Shown piece by piece: positions 37,443 through 48,780 of a stretch of 64,000 nt of DNA. Where the stretch lies: contig JAJEKV010000047.1 of NCBI GenBank assembly GCA_021234155.1, positions 7,779,071 to 7,843,070 of the forward strand, written 5' to 3'. The translations under genes and the position numbers were made by a program. The notes below the pieces were generated by a model. That model did no database searches. It was not told the DNA's origin and was given only the letters and a program-made list of their open reading frames with translations. Position 1 is the stretch's first letter; every line of letters begins with the position of its first letter. The DNA comes from Isoetes taiwanensis. Lineage: Eukaryota; Streptophyta; Lycopodiopsida; Isoetales; Isoetaceae.

Positions 37443-38440
37443 TCGTAGACCCCTCTACAATTTCTATCATAAATTCATTTGACCCCTCAAGACCTACAAT
37501 GATCTTCTTTCCTTCTCTTTTTCGTACTAGATGAAGCTAATCCTATGAATCAAAATGACATAAATAAGAAAAAATAACATATGAGATAATTATGAATTAA
37601 AATAGCTCTAGATACATATCTGGCCCTGTTTTCCATCAAGCTTGAGAAGAAGGATAATGCTTAAATCATCACCTAGCTCTTATCATTGCAAAACGATATT
37701 GATCAATTAAATAAAAATATGTGAGAAGGGAATTTAAGATGTAAAATAGACAATGCAGAAATAAATTGGTTTGACGGCATGCATACTTAGCTTTATAGAG
37801 ACCGTTGCCTGCGACCTGACTTTGGCTATGATGAAGACTACTTTGCGACCTGGTTAAGCGAGATGAAACCTGTTGCTATGTCGATTTATGGATTTGAAGT
37901 TGGCATGCCGATTTGTGGATTTATGAGCAGTAGTAGTAGTATTAGTATAGCAGTGAATCATGAATCGATTCGCCGGCAGCAGCCGACCAGGTGATGATCC
38001 TTTCATTGTCGAGCCCGCGCAGTTTCCTTGCCAACAAAATTTTTCGTGAAGAAGGAAAAGTTACTGTAAGAATTAGGGAAACCAGCGGAAATGCAGGGTT
38101 GGGGTAAAGGTTAGGGTGGGGATAGAGTAGCTACATTCAAGAAGCTTATGTTAACATGATTGTCACCTCAATCTGACATTGATAAACGCATTAAGACCAA
38201 TGTTGGGGAAACATTTTTCCTCCTATCGAAAAATTTCCTGTTGTTTTCTCACTCAATCGAAAATTATAATTTTGAATCGAATCATTCCCGCAAACAAAAT
38301 TCACAACCGGATCCCATTTCATCAAGACAAAAAAAGGGGTATAATACAACCAATTCATTGCCATTATTCACAAAGTACTCAATAGCTACAATATCACATC
38401 AAAACCAAATCAAAATGCTACTTAGAGAATATGCCATATA
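37443..38440. other. unassigned DNA between the two hAT remnants
   Basis: May contain the 5' end of hAT remnant 1 or its terminal repeat. A GTAGTAGTAGTATTAGTA microsatellite-like stretch is at about 37930. No gene seen. Confidence 0.25.
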
Positions 38441-38710
38441 TAAATAATAACATAAATAGGCTCCAAATATCATATCACATTATATGCTATGGAACTTAAC
38501 CAAAATCAGAATATGAAGTTAAAAAAATCAATTGGTCTCTGTGGACGATAAAAACTTTATTCTATTCTATTCTATTCTATTCTTATCATAACATTGCAGC
38601 TATGCCATATGTAGAACAACATAAATAGAATCCGCGTATCATATCATAATGTTCTAGTAGTTACAAGATAAGAACTTAAGCAAAATCATAATGTCAAGTT
38701 AAAAAAGTTT
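38441..38710. repeat. diverged direct repeat of about 85 bp flanking a retroposon tail
   Basis: AACATAAATAG...TATCATATCA...AACTTAA(C/G)CAAAATCA...AAGTTAAAAAA is found at about 38447-38527 and again at about 38620-38707. Between them, at 38528-38584, lies a retroposon 3' tail TTGGTCTCTGTGGACG-ATAAAA-(TTCTA)n. The tail matches the end of the SINE at 35431-35575. Confidence 0.65.
38528..38584 (+). mobile_element. retroposon 3' tail fragment (second SINE family)
   Basis: TTGGTCTCTGTGGACG followed by ATAAAAACTTTA and (TTCTA)4 repeats the end of the 35431-35575 copy with few differences, in the opposite orientation. Only the last 57 bases are present, as expected for extreme 5' truncation. Confidence 0.6.
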
Positions 38711-38931
38711 GTCTCATCAAAACAAGTTCACGACAAGTCTTCACCTACCTCTTCGATAAGTATGTTGTCTTCTTGAAATCTCCTCTCGTGCTTCTCAAGT
38801 GGGCATCCCGTAAAGATTTGTCGATATTGTGCACTATTCCGCCACAAATTAATACTTTCACCAAAGTCAAAGTCCCCTAACATGGGGCCCTCTATTGAGA
38901 TCCAAAGAATTAATGCATCAAAACCATCTCT

Positions 38932-40790
38932 TTATAGTCTATCTCTAAACTTGTTTTTGATGCATTTCATGCGGCTAAAACCTCTTTCACAAGTAGTCGT
39001 ACTTGAACATTGAATAAGGCCAATTTCTGCAATTCTTAGTAGCTGGGAAAACTTTTGTTTCCAAGTCTCATTGCAACGGATCATACCCCATATGTCCAAA
39101 AAGCCTCTACGAAGCCATTCTGTAGTAGCTTGTCTTTTATAAATCCCAAACTCAATGATCAAGGAAGCTTATCAATAATGGGACAAACTCTTTTGAATTC
39201 ACTTTTTTCCCATTTCCATAGAACTCATCAAGTGCCTTTATCTCGTCAAACCTATACTTTTACGTGGTCCTCCAATGGGCATGTTACATGGAGACAACAC
39301 CTTCATAGACGAGAGAGTTACTTGATCTTGGAGTCTATCCCTCAAGCAATCAATCAAGGCATTAGCAAATGCCTTTTGGAATAGAATAGCGGCATCAAGA
39401 TCTTCTCCATCGATGCTTCTATCCATTTCAATGCTCCTATACACATTCCCCTTTACGAACGAGCTTAAGGTAGCAAGATATCCTTTCTCATTACCATAAT
39501 CCGGGATGATGGGATAGTTCTTACTATCTCTTTGGAAGCCATTCAAATCTATTCCCACATGTAAAAAGTCTTCCTCGATTTCCATAACTTTGCCTTTACA
39601 TAAACTTACTATCGTGGTAATGTCGACATACTCTTTTTGTAATTCACAACTCAAGTCACTTGTGATCTTAAGGATATCACCAAGAAAACGAAGAATGTAC
39701 AACAATTTTAGAACTTTTCAAGCTCAACTAAATTATCTTACCATCACTTTGAACTCGTAAGGTCTCCATCAATGGTTCATAAACCTCGCAAACTCTTGCA
39801 ATGGCGCCATGTCTACTCAACCAACGTGTCTTGCATTTTTTCGAAAACATCTTGGCAAATGGTACTCCTATGGAAGAAGCCGGCCACTTGATTCACAATT
39901 TCATCAATGAACTTACATGTAGTCTTTAATGCAGGCTTCTTACAAACCTCTTGAACACATAAATTCGTTCAACATGCACAACAATGAAGGGTAGTCATAT
40001 ATGGATTAAGAGCTTTCAATCGTGTTGCAACTCCCATATTTGTGCCCACCATGACGGATGCACCATCATTTCCAAATCCCATCATTTTCTTCACATCTAA
40101 GTCCTATTCCTCCAATATTTCCAATATGCGCTTGGTAATTGATTTTGCATCACTATCCTTCACAACAACAATGCCTAGGTAGCAAGTACATACCCACCTT
40201 CCTTCCATGAAAGTGGCATAATGAATCAAACACACTTATGTCGGTCGATTCATCAACCATTATTCCAAACCATAGGCTTTCAAGCGTACATAGATCTCAA
40301 ATTCAATGCCCCTACTCATATGAAATACAAAGCTTGCACATGCCTTATTATCATTATACATGATAGGAAGGTCTTCCACTTTACATTCTCTCAAGAGCTT
40401 CAAAAGGTTTGCTAGTTTCGTGAAAGCCATTGACCTCTTTTGCTATAAAAAAGCGCATTTAAATATCTTTTGAGTGATCCTCAAGGGTCGAAGTCTTGAA
40501 ATTCTTGACGTGCGTTGTGCCAAATAGACTCTTGCAATGATGATCTTTCTTACATTAAGTACACCAAAGAAGGCCTTGTTCAAGATCTTCTTCCAACCGA
40601 CGAAACTTTTCCAACCAATCATCTTGAAATTTTCACTTTGTTTGGTTTACTCTTGACATTTCTCCTGCTAGCTCTTTTGTATGCCCTTCAAATTCATTAT
40701 CAAAAGCTTTACTTGCACTTGAAGAACTTGCTGCATCGCAAAAGGCTGGCTTGTTTTCTTGCCATCCTTGACAATACTTAGCTTAAAAGC
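38932..40790 (-). pseudogene. hAT-family transposase remnant 2 (KIAA1586/ZMYM6-like type)
   Basis: Read right to left. N-terminal TTF-like finger pieces lie near 40560-40440 (a segment beginning WCT-x-CKK, then FGTTHVKNFKTSTLEDHSKD). The core MMGFGNDGASVMVGTNMG is near 40060 and a HCCAC box near 39990. A TRWLSRHGAIARVCEVYEPL segment lies near 39800. The 155-codon frame 39238-39705 reads LRFLGDILKITSDLSCELQ. The dimerisation motif SSTTTCERGFSRMKCIKN ends at 38932. Many shifts and stops show it is dead. It is a different hAT lineage from remnant 1. Confidence 0.8.
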
Positions 40791-40950
40791 AAACTAAGCT
40801 TGTAATATCAAGAAAAATATATTAGAAGCAATCAAGTACATTACAATATCAATTTTGGATAAAAATAAGTTTGGAAGAGAAAAACTTTTTGAGGTAAGAA
40901 AGCAAACCATCTTCTTTCTTATTTTTGGAGGGTCTTGGTATTTGTGCCCA

Positions 40951-40996
40951 GGAACGCCGCATGTAACGCCGCATGTAACGCCGCATGCGGCGTTCC
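40951..40996. repeat. CGCCGCATG repeats ending in a perfect inverted repeat
   Basis: GGAACGCCGCATG (40951-40963) is the exact complement of CATGCGGCGTTCC (40984-40996). Between them the unit TAACGCCGCATG is repeated, so AACGCCGCATG occurs three times in a row. It can form a hairpin of 13 bp with a 20-base loop. It could be a terminal or target structure of an element; no partner was found. Confidence 0.8.
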
Positions 40997-41185
40997 CTTC
41001 ATCTTGCAGTCTCCCCTCCGGCATCCAACTTCCTCCTGCGGGATCCCAGTTGACCGAATTAAATGCAAATTTGAATGGCCCGCAAGCATTGAAAGAGAAA
41101 ATCTAGAGCAAGGAAAAATTCGGATGGGTTCGTTCTATACGAATTTTGAGCTTAGATTTCTCCACCGCCTCCTTTGGCGCCCATC

Positions 41186-41575
41186 TCATGCTGTTCGATT
41201 GGAAAAACCAGTACAGATTGGAAGCAGTCTACTCCTGCAATCGAATCTGCTTACTCTTAGAAGACACCTGCACACAGATAAGGGCTTCGTGAAATCATCT
41301 CCAAGGAGCATATCGCTGCAGTAACTGTGGTCCCCTTTACAGCTGCACAACTCGCCATTATCGTCGCCATCACCCAAGGTGAAGGAACTTATCCCGGCTT
41401 TCTCCAATAACAAGTTCACAGACTCGATTCCGGCATGGATTGGATGTTCAGATTGTACTAAAGAAGTTTTTTTCCTCAGAGTTTTTTGTTCTGGTTTTGC
41501 TTTTGGAGCCGGCCTTTGTTCTCTGACCTTGCTTCTACCGCCGACTTTGGAAGATACGAGCTTTGCATCATTCAA
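41186..41575 (-). CDS. hypothetical ORF, 129 residues
   Basis: A 130-codon minus-strand frame with a basic N-terminal half (RSKVREQRPAPKAKPEQK) and a GDGDDNGELCSCKGDHSYC segment. GC content is higher than around it. Part of its sequence lies in a roughly 180-bp-period direct duplication (41470-41745). No family recognised; it may be the first exon of a decayed gene. Confidence 0.2.
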   Translation of the reverse strand: MNDAKLVSSKVGGRSKVREQRPAPKAKPEQKTLRKKTSLVQSEHPIHAGIESVNLLLEKAGISSFTLGDGDDNGELCSCKGDHSYCSDMLLGDDFTKPLSVCRCLLRVSRFDCRSRLLPICTGFSNRTA

Positions 41576-41745
41576 AAATGACTCTGCAAATTGATAACAT
41601 GATGTTTAGGATTGTATTTTCCAGCTTTTGTCAAAAATACTAAAGCAGATTCTTTTCTCAGGGTTTTTTGTTGTGGTCTTGCTTCTGGAGCCGGCCTTTG
41701 TTCTTTGATCTTGCTTCTACAGCCGACTTTGGAAGGTAGTAAGCC
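41470..41745. repeat. direct duplication, about 182-bp period
   Basis: CTCAGAGTTTTTTGTTCTGG...GGAGCCGGCCTTTGTTCTCTGA...CCGACTTTGGAAG at about 41474-41566 recurs with small changes at about 41656-41745. Confidence 0.85.
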
Positions 41746-44160
41746 ATCAGATAACTTTGCTTCATTATAAAATTATTGTAAGATAGCAAAAATCATGAAG
41801 TAGTCAATACATGGAGTAGCGAAAATCAAGTTTTTGCATTGCATCTTGATTCTTAAATCATATTGAATGCTGCTTACAAATGTTGTCTATAACAAAAATA
41901 GACATGATGTTTAGGATAGTCTATGGAATCAAATAAGGACGGATAGGCAGCTCGCTGGTTGCTTATAGGCATTTGCAAAAGTGTTTTCCAGCTTTTACCT
42001 TAGTAATATAATAGAGACCAAAGTAATGGCCTGGGTAATGAAAGCTAATTTCGCTTTCTTGCAACTGATGTAAGTTCTATCTTGAAAAGTGGCAGCATTG
42101 ATTGGATTGTTTCAATATGAAAAGCTAGAACACTGCTGCATATGACTGATAAATGCTCCATACTTTATGCATTCAGGTAAGTTTTCTGCTTGACAGGCCC
42201 GAATTTCAGCAAAGAGAAGAGGTATGTTCAAGATAGCTTTGCTTACTGTAAGATAGCAAAAATCATGAAGTAGTCAATGACTTGCTTATCAATGCATTTT
42301 TTCATCATTCTCTTCTATTGCATATGCATCGTTCGATTGAAGTTGGTATTTACTTATTTCAGACAATTGCATGGTGCTTTCAAGTTGTTGCATACCCATT
42401 TTATGTTTCATGTTAGGCAGTTTTGAAGCACCTGGAGTGCTATAACCTGAGGCACCTGGCTTCGGATTTGTATTTCTTTGGGTTTAATCCTGCCATTGCC
42501 ACTGTACATATAGCAAAACACCAGTAGCTAGGAAGGTCGTTGATCTCTATTTTATGAATATTCTTAGTTTTTTCATGCCATTCTTATGTTGTGGATCTGC
42601 CCATTTGTAGGTTAGAATTGTATACGAACAGCCATATGTTTTTGGGGTCTTCAATGGACAATATTCAAATCCTCAAGGTACGGACCTAGCAGTAGTTCTT
42701 TGCTTCAATTTTTGGCAACTTTACTAACATCCATGTTTTTGCATGCTAACATATGCATTCTTATCTTATCTTATAACGCTTTTGTAAAAGACCTAACTAG
42801 AAATCATGTTCTCTTTCTTACAACAAATTCTATTTTGCAGATCCTCTTAGGTGCTCAACTCTATAGTATAATAGGAAAACTTATGAAGCCACAAAATTTC
42901 GTGTTAGCTGGGTCGGGTAAAACGAGAAGCTAAAAGTAGTTGTTTGCAAATTCTCTTCTATTTGTTAGTAAAACTGATGCAAATGGTTATTTTTCAAGGT
43001 TAAATGTTCTGGAAAAGAGATCTCTCGCATTCAGGTGAAGCAAAATAGGCCTCAGTTTCTACAAAATTGAAGGTGCCTAAGGCTTAAGGTAAAACATATG
43101 TAAATAGTTTGAGTAGTTGTTTTCTTCGTACAACATCTTCCTTCTTCTATTTTCAAATTTAATAACCGTGTTCTGATCTTTTTAGGCATGCTAGATTTGC
43201 TTAGGTGAAAATGTTGAATTGTTAATGAACATTGAAGCATCGCATGAAGCATTTAAGGTTTGGATGCCAGGGTAAGTAATTTGAGTTTGTTGCATTATTG
43301 TGGAATTGGAAATGTTCAATTCGGTATGCATAATTGCATGTCTCATACGCATATAATTTATCGTTTCAAGTAGCTAAATTTGGTGTGAGTAACTACAACA
43401 TTGGAAGCATCATTCTGATGCTACATTTAATGCTATTGCGGAAGTATTTCAAGAATTTTTCAAGCAATTTTCTACTTTTTGCTCAAAATGTTTTACTTTT
43501 GAAGTTCTTACGTTACATTCATGCAAATTTCAATTGCAAAAAGCAAATATGAATTGTCTACAAAGTGGAGACACTAAAAATCAGACGTCTAACATATATT
43601 CTACATCACAGCCAAAATTGATCCACTTCCATTTCTTAAGTTAATTGATCTTGCATGCGATGTCCTTTAGTTGTTGATCTGCATTGCTGCATGAATGGAT
43701 CCGAACTTTTTGTGCTTACAAAATTTTTGCTCAATTCTTATGCAACTAGAAAATCATTGCAGGAAATGGTCTGCAAATTCTCTGGTATTTCTCGACTTCC
43801 CCCCTATATTTGATTGTTCAAACAAGCTGAACTTTTATTGGAATTCTTTACCAACTTGAGTATAGTATTTTTATAGTTGAGCAATCTATGGACTGGACAT
43901 GGATTTGTGTGCCATCTGTTTGGAATACTTTTGTCTTTACTTATTGTGGATAGCGAGGATATGATCATGAATGTTATTTTTTTGCCCTAGATCGAAGATC
44001 AGGATTGTTAGAGGTAGTTTATAAAGGATAAAAACCTTTTCCGCTCAGCTACACATCGATTTTCAGCTGCATCATCTTCCATTTTCTCACCATCCTTGCA
44101 GCTATGTATGCATGAACTGAAAAAGTTGAGAGATGCTGTGAGAGGCAGGGTTTGATTATT
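41746..44160. other. unassigned DNA with exon-like islands
   Basis: No gene recognised. One island (42611-42677, preceded by TTTGTAG and followed by GTACGG) could be a small exon reading RIVYEQPYVFGVFNGQYS. A following frame, 42839-42933 after TTTTGCAG, could be a second exon. Both are speculative. AAGATAGCAAAAATCATGAAGTAGTCAAT is duplicated (about 41779 and 42250). Confidence 0.2.
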
Positions 44161-44168
44161 TGGATAGA

Positions 44169-44435
44169 AGCAACAAGCAATGGTGGTGATGAGTTTGAGA
44201 GGTTTGCCAAGGAAGCTAGGAGATTTAAGGATACCTCGAGGGTTGTCTTAGAGAAGGCGGAGTATGTCTTTAATGATGTTAAGCAAAAGGTTGCACATTT
44301 TCAAGAAGAGAATTGATCTTCAGGAAAAAGAACAACAATTTGCAAACTTTGCAAATAAAAAGTTTGAGTAGCTGGATTCTAAATTCAACAGGGTACAAAA
44401 ATGTGGAATAGAGAGTATTGTTTTACTAAAATAAG
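44169..44435 (+). pseudogene. coiled-coil-like gene fragment, broken
   Basis: A plus-strand segment reads SNGGDEFERFAKEARRF and then VVLEKAEYVFNDVKQKVAHF. After a one-base shift it continues DLQEKEQQFANFANKKFE and, past a TAG, LDSKFNRVQK. The heptad-like spacing and charge pattern suggest a coiled coil. No introns and two lesions: a retrocopy or gene fragment of unknown origin. Confidence 0.3.
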
Positions 44436-44760
44436 AGGTAATGTTTTAAACTATATCACAGAACAAGTTCATGCAGCAGATAAGCATTCTAGAATTTCTC
44501 AGAAGACACATACTTTGTATATTGATTTAAAGCTGAAGTGGTCAACTGTAAGTTGTCTTTCCTGGGCTTAGATTCTTTTGGCTATTGCTTTCCTTTGGCT
44601 ATTGCTATTGGATGTTTAATTATAGCAATGGCTATTATAGAGCGGGTGGTATGTGGAAAAGGTCATGTGCCAGTGCCACAGATAAAGAATCATAGAGTCC
44701 TGGATCTTGGTCATTTATATTTTCTTACAGAGTTGGAATTTGAGAATATCTCAATATCAT

Positions 44761-44985
44761 GAAATGTGATTACTTTTAAATGTGTGAAGCACATTATCTT
44801 GAACATATTCTTAGTATAGACAACTTAATCCTATAAATTCGCTTCTTGCACTCCCTGATTCTTAGCCACGTTGAAATTTGATTCCTTTTAAATGTATGAA
44901 GCACATTATCTTGAATATATTCTTAGTATAGATAACTTAATCTTATAAACTCGCTTCTTGCGCTCCCTGATTCTTAACCATGTTG
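44761..44985. repeat. tandem duplication, about 112-bp period
   Basis: GAAATGTGATTACTTTTAAATG...AAGCACATTATCTTGAA...TCTTAGTATAGA...CTCCCTGATTCTTA is present twice in a row with about 10% differences. Confidence 0.92.
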
Positions 44986-45661
44986 CAGAACCAGATAACC
45001 AGATAAAATGCTTTTCCACTCTATATTGGCTGTCACTTCAATGTTAAGGCATCTTTGGTTTTGCCTATTCCTTAGTGATTTTCATACAATTTTTAATGTC
45101 TTTTAAAGTATTGACATTTGCTGAACATTCTCAATTCCATGACGTTTTTAACTATGTAATATAAGGCTTTTAACCAATTTAACTACATCAGCAAACGAAG
45201 GGATTAAAATGTATAATATTACATGCATGTTTACTACTGCTTGACATCTTACACGATCTTGAACTATAGCCAAAAACTTCTCAATGTTCAACCTTGATCC
45301 AATTATGTATATCTTGGGCCAATATGATGCTTGCAAGCACATTGTCCACGATCAATCCAGAAACACCATCAATCCAAGAAAGTACGTGTGCACATGCACC
45401 TATCTTCCACCTTTGATTCCACCACATACCCATTACAATCACATGTGCCTACAATGCCAATATCTAATCTTCCACTACACTCCAATTGCAATTGTGTTGA
45501 CTAAACATTAGATCTGCTATCTCCTATGAATCACAAGCACCAATTGAAAAACCCTTTATGCTCGGCACTCCATTACATCTATGAACACAATTAAATTTAC
45601 AACTCTTTATTCTACCTAAAAACTCTATTATGTCTACCCAGTCCACACGCCCACTAATAAT

Positions 45662-45690
45662 GCCCGGCATCGCCGGGCACACGTTTCTAG
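45662..45690 (+). mobile_element. Helitron-type 3' terminus
   Basis: A perfect hairpin GCCCGGC-ATC-GCCGGGC (45662-45678) is followed after 8 bases by CTAG (45687-45690) and a host T. It is closely similar to the end at 641-667. A Helitron body would extend to the left; no 5' terminus or Rep/helicase coding sequence was recognised there, so it is likely non-autonomous. Confidence 0.6.
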
Positions 45691-46506
45691 TAAGATCTAA
45701 TGACTAGAATAAATTATCAGTAAGTTCTAAAAATTCTAACAGCAGAGTAAAAGTGGCTTGATGTAAATGTTTCAAAGGCAAAATACAAAGGCATAAAAAA
45801 CAAAAAGGGAGGAAATAGATAGTAATAGACCGAAATGGTTTCGTTGGTTTTAGTTGCAGCTTTAAAGCAGAGGCTTTTTGCAAATCCATTTGGTCTAGTT
45901 TCGTTTCTACAAAAAATTGTCCAGATTAGTAAATCGCTCTGCAAAACCAAGCCGACAAATATAGAATCATGATGCCGGTGATGCAGGACAAGATACTAAA
46001 AACGGAAAATAGGGGCATTTTGGAGGATGTACCTCGTATTACAGACTGGTTGCATCTGATCTTGTATTATCGTTGATTTTTTGCATTAGATGTCTCTTAC
46101 TGCAATGTTTAATCAGTACTTTAGAAAGGAATTTCTCACCACGATTCCTTTTTACTGTAATGTAGATATTAGGTAATCCCTTAAAGTACAATCTAGCATA
46201 TGTGGCCTGCAATTAAAACAGCAAGAATCGATTTAGAAAATGAAAAGGTTACAGAGAATTGGAGCAGAAGCGGAACCCAATTGCCACATCCCTTGATCGA
46301 AGTTCTGAGTCCGATTTGGCTGAACCCATGCCGCAGAGCAGAACAGACTCGCAGTGCAGAGAAATCCGTTGAAAGAAAACAGTGTTTTGTTTCCCTCCTT
46401 TTTTCTTAGATTGCAGTAAATTTTTGCAGCGGGGAATGGACGCTTGGTTACACTTAACATAAATTTAAATTATTGCAAATTTGTTGCTACAGTAAACAGT
46501 AGGACA

Positions 46507-46815
46507 TATGGTACAGTACAGAAGATGCTAAGGGAAGCTTCACATGTCACCGGCAAAAACTTGCCGGACGTCAAGCCGTTGGAGACGCTCAGTTGTAAAT
46601 TGCTCCAACAGTTCGTGGACGAACGGCTCAACGTCAAACCGGCCGTCTCAAATGAACTGCATGTGAATACAGAAAAATTTACATGTGAGGCGCCTCTAAG
46701 TAGTAGTAAGTGTCGGTTCCTGATTGAGGTGTCGGCAACATTCCGGAAAGCAGCATTTTTTGTGCGGAAGGTATTCCATCACTTTGCCATGTTGGACGGC
46801 AAGTTGGCATTTTGA
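46507..46815 (+). CDS. hypothetical ORF with a TATA-like box just downstream
   Basis: A frame open from 46444 to 46815 reads YGTVQKMLREASHVTGKNL and ends LDGKLAF. It has higher GC content than the flanks and no recognised domain. At 46879-46888 a TATATATAGA box follows, so this could equally be an upstream gene end or a chance frame. Confidence 0.15.
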   Translation, partial: YGTVQKMLREASHVTGKNLPDVKPLETLSCKLLQQFVDERLNVKPAVSNELHVNTEKFTCEAPLSSSKCRFLIEVSATFRKAAFFVRKVFHHFAMLDGKLAF

Positions 46816-47889
46816 AACGACACATTTGCCTCTGCCCCAGAGTTTCTCCAACGCTGATTAAGACACAAACTAAAAGTTGCGTATATATAGAGGCGTGATA
46901 GGAAAGAGTGTGAATTTCAGTGCTATGTGATAGGGCCATATGATAGCATTTAGAAGGTATTGTGAATTTTAATGCTATGTGATAGGGCAATATGATGACA
47001 TTATTGATCTTGTTACTAAAGATTATCATGATTGATGAGTACACTGAATTGAAATGTTATAGCGGTTGTACATATATGCAATTTTTCTTGTTGGGTGGTT
47101 TTTCTAGTTGTTGGAGTGAGAATTGGGGTTGTCCTTTTGGCATGATTATTTAATGAAGCTTGATGGTGTGCTTCTGCTGTTGTTGGTGCTGTGTGATGAA
47201 AGGTTAGGTATGTGGGCTTTATGCAAGTGTCATTTAAAGGTGAGAAAGAGCATATTGACTGTATGTTTAAACGTTGGGAACTTGCGTTTAGCTTAGTTAC
47301 TTGGTATTTGTAAAGCTTATGGCAATTTTGCTAATGAGTTTGTTTGTATATGCACTTTTGCTAGTTGTTGAGTGGTTTTCATTTTATTTTTTGTGCTTGT
47401 GGTATTTGTAAAAATTATGGCAATTTTGCTAATGAGTTTGTTTGTATATTTTTACTAGTTGTTGGGTGGTTTGTACGATGTGTGAAGCATAACGAATAAA
47501 TCTCTTTTCTCTTTGTTGCCTTAGTGTGACAGTGATACGAGCGTTAAAGATACGAACTGAAAGGTGCTTAGCATTCAGAAATAGTGCAAACTACACATGT
47601 GTGATAGGGAAAGAGTGTGCAATTCCAATTACTTGATATTACTATAGATTATTGATTGATGAGTACACTGAACTGCAAGGTTATGGCAGTTACCTCATTG
47701 TAGTTGTTGCTATATTAGCAGTGTTTTGTTTGGCTGGAAGTCTGTTGGCTTGTTTCTTGTCCTTTATTCATGATAACATTACGTACAGTAGAACTGACAT
47801 GAAGGCCCTTTTCAAAATGGTCTTGGGCCTTTGGGTGTCTGTATTCAACTAGTGTTCATTTGACGTACATGTGTTGGGGAGAGTTGTCA

Positions 47890-47978
47890 ATGTGGACCAT
47901 GATGCCTTTTGTGTCTCCTGTTTGGTCGTCGGTAATGTGGGCCATGATGCCTTTTGTGTCTCCTGTTTGGTCGTCGGT
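47890..47978. repeat. tandem duplication, 45-bp period
   Basis: ATGTGG(A/G)CCATGATGCC...GTTTGGTCGTCGGT is present twice in direct succession with one base difference. Confidence 0.95.
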
Positions 47979-48170
47979 CTCTATGCATGTGACTCTTCCT
48001 GTTGTTCCATTAACTATTTCTCCTGATATACATGGCGTGAAAATAGTGATGCCCTTAACCAGTAAAAAATGATGCCTTATATTTCAGACTACCAGTAAAA
48101 ATATTTGAAAGTGTAGTTTTTGGTGTATTCTACCGGATTTTTTTTTTCCGAAAAATCGCAGGAAATATTT

Positions 48171-48780
48171 TTAGATGGTCAGATATTTTTCCAATATGTC
48201 CATATCAATAATAATTATGACTCTGCATCCTATGACGATATAAGGTATTTGGTCAAATGCTAGATCATCAATCCAGTCGTTCATTCTGTCTTCTGTTGTT
48301 GCATTTGTGTGGACTTGTATCTTGTGCACACGGTTACTGGGGACATTTTGACCATAGCCATTGTGTTGTAATATCGAACATCCTCGTGGTGGGTGCACAA
48401 CATTATGGCATTACTATCGATTTTGCTGAGTGCTTCTTTTTTGTTGATGATGTGGGTTCCTAGTATGTGTCTGAGCTCAATTTGGCTCGGTGGATTGAGG
48501 AAGGTTATGTACTCAGGGTCAGAGGAGTGCCTGATTGATTGCATTAGGCGGCAGTTCTTTGCTTGCATAAAGTAGGGGTTGTTTGAGAGGGTGCATAGCT
48601 TGCACACGTTGTCGGCGTCTCGTTTTGTGCGTGCATATAGGCGGGAGCTGGACGTGGTTGCCAACGAGGATTATTGCTTTGTTTGCAAGAATTCACTTGT
48701 TGGTTGCTTCGTCACTGCTTCTAATTTTCTGAGTATCATGTTGAGGTTGGTGAACGTGAGCATTGATATCTCTCAATGAT
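48171..48780 (-). pseudogene. PIF1/RecD-like SF1 helicase remnant
   Basis: On the minus strand: MLTFTNLNMILRKLEAV (about 48750), then in another frame ILVGNHVQLPPIC (about 48670), which corresponds to the VGD-x-x-QLPP motif of PIF1-like helicases with the Asp changed to Asn. Next come a Cys-rich C-K-L-C segment, SIRHSSDPEYITFL, ELRHILGTHIINKKEAL and IMLCTHHEDVRYYNTMAM (helicase domain 2), and finally IPYIVIGCRVIIIIDMD (the GxRV motif). At least three frame changes. Such helicases occur in Helitrons and in other large mobile or viral elements; the source is not determined. Confidence 0.6.

Noticed and set aside
42839-42933. Frame ending AGSGKTRS, reminiscent of a Walker A motif
   Set aside because: Too short, no upstream strand or downstream Walker B; chance resemblance.
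45148-45511. Short frames on both strands
   Set aside because: Low-complexity, no homology recognised, no splice or promoter context.
46679-47044. 121-codon minus-strand frame
   Set aside because: It overlaps a TATA-like box and repeats (GTGAATTT(C/T)AGTGCTATGTGATAGGGC occurs twice) and has no domain.
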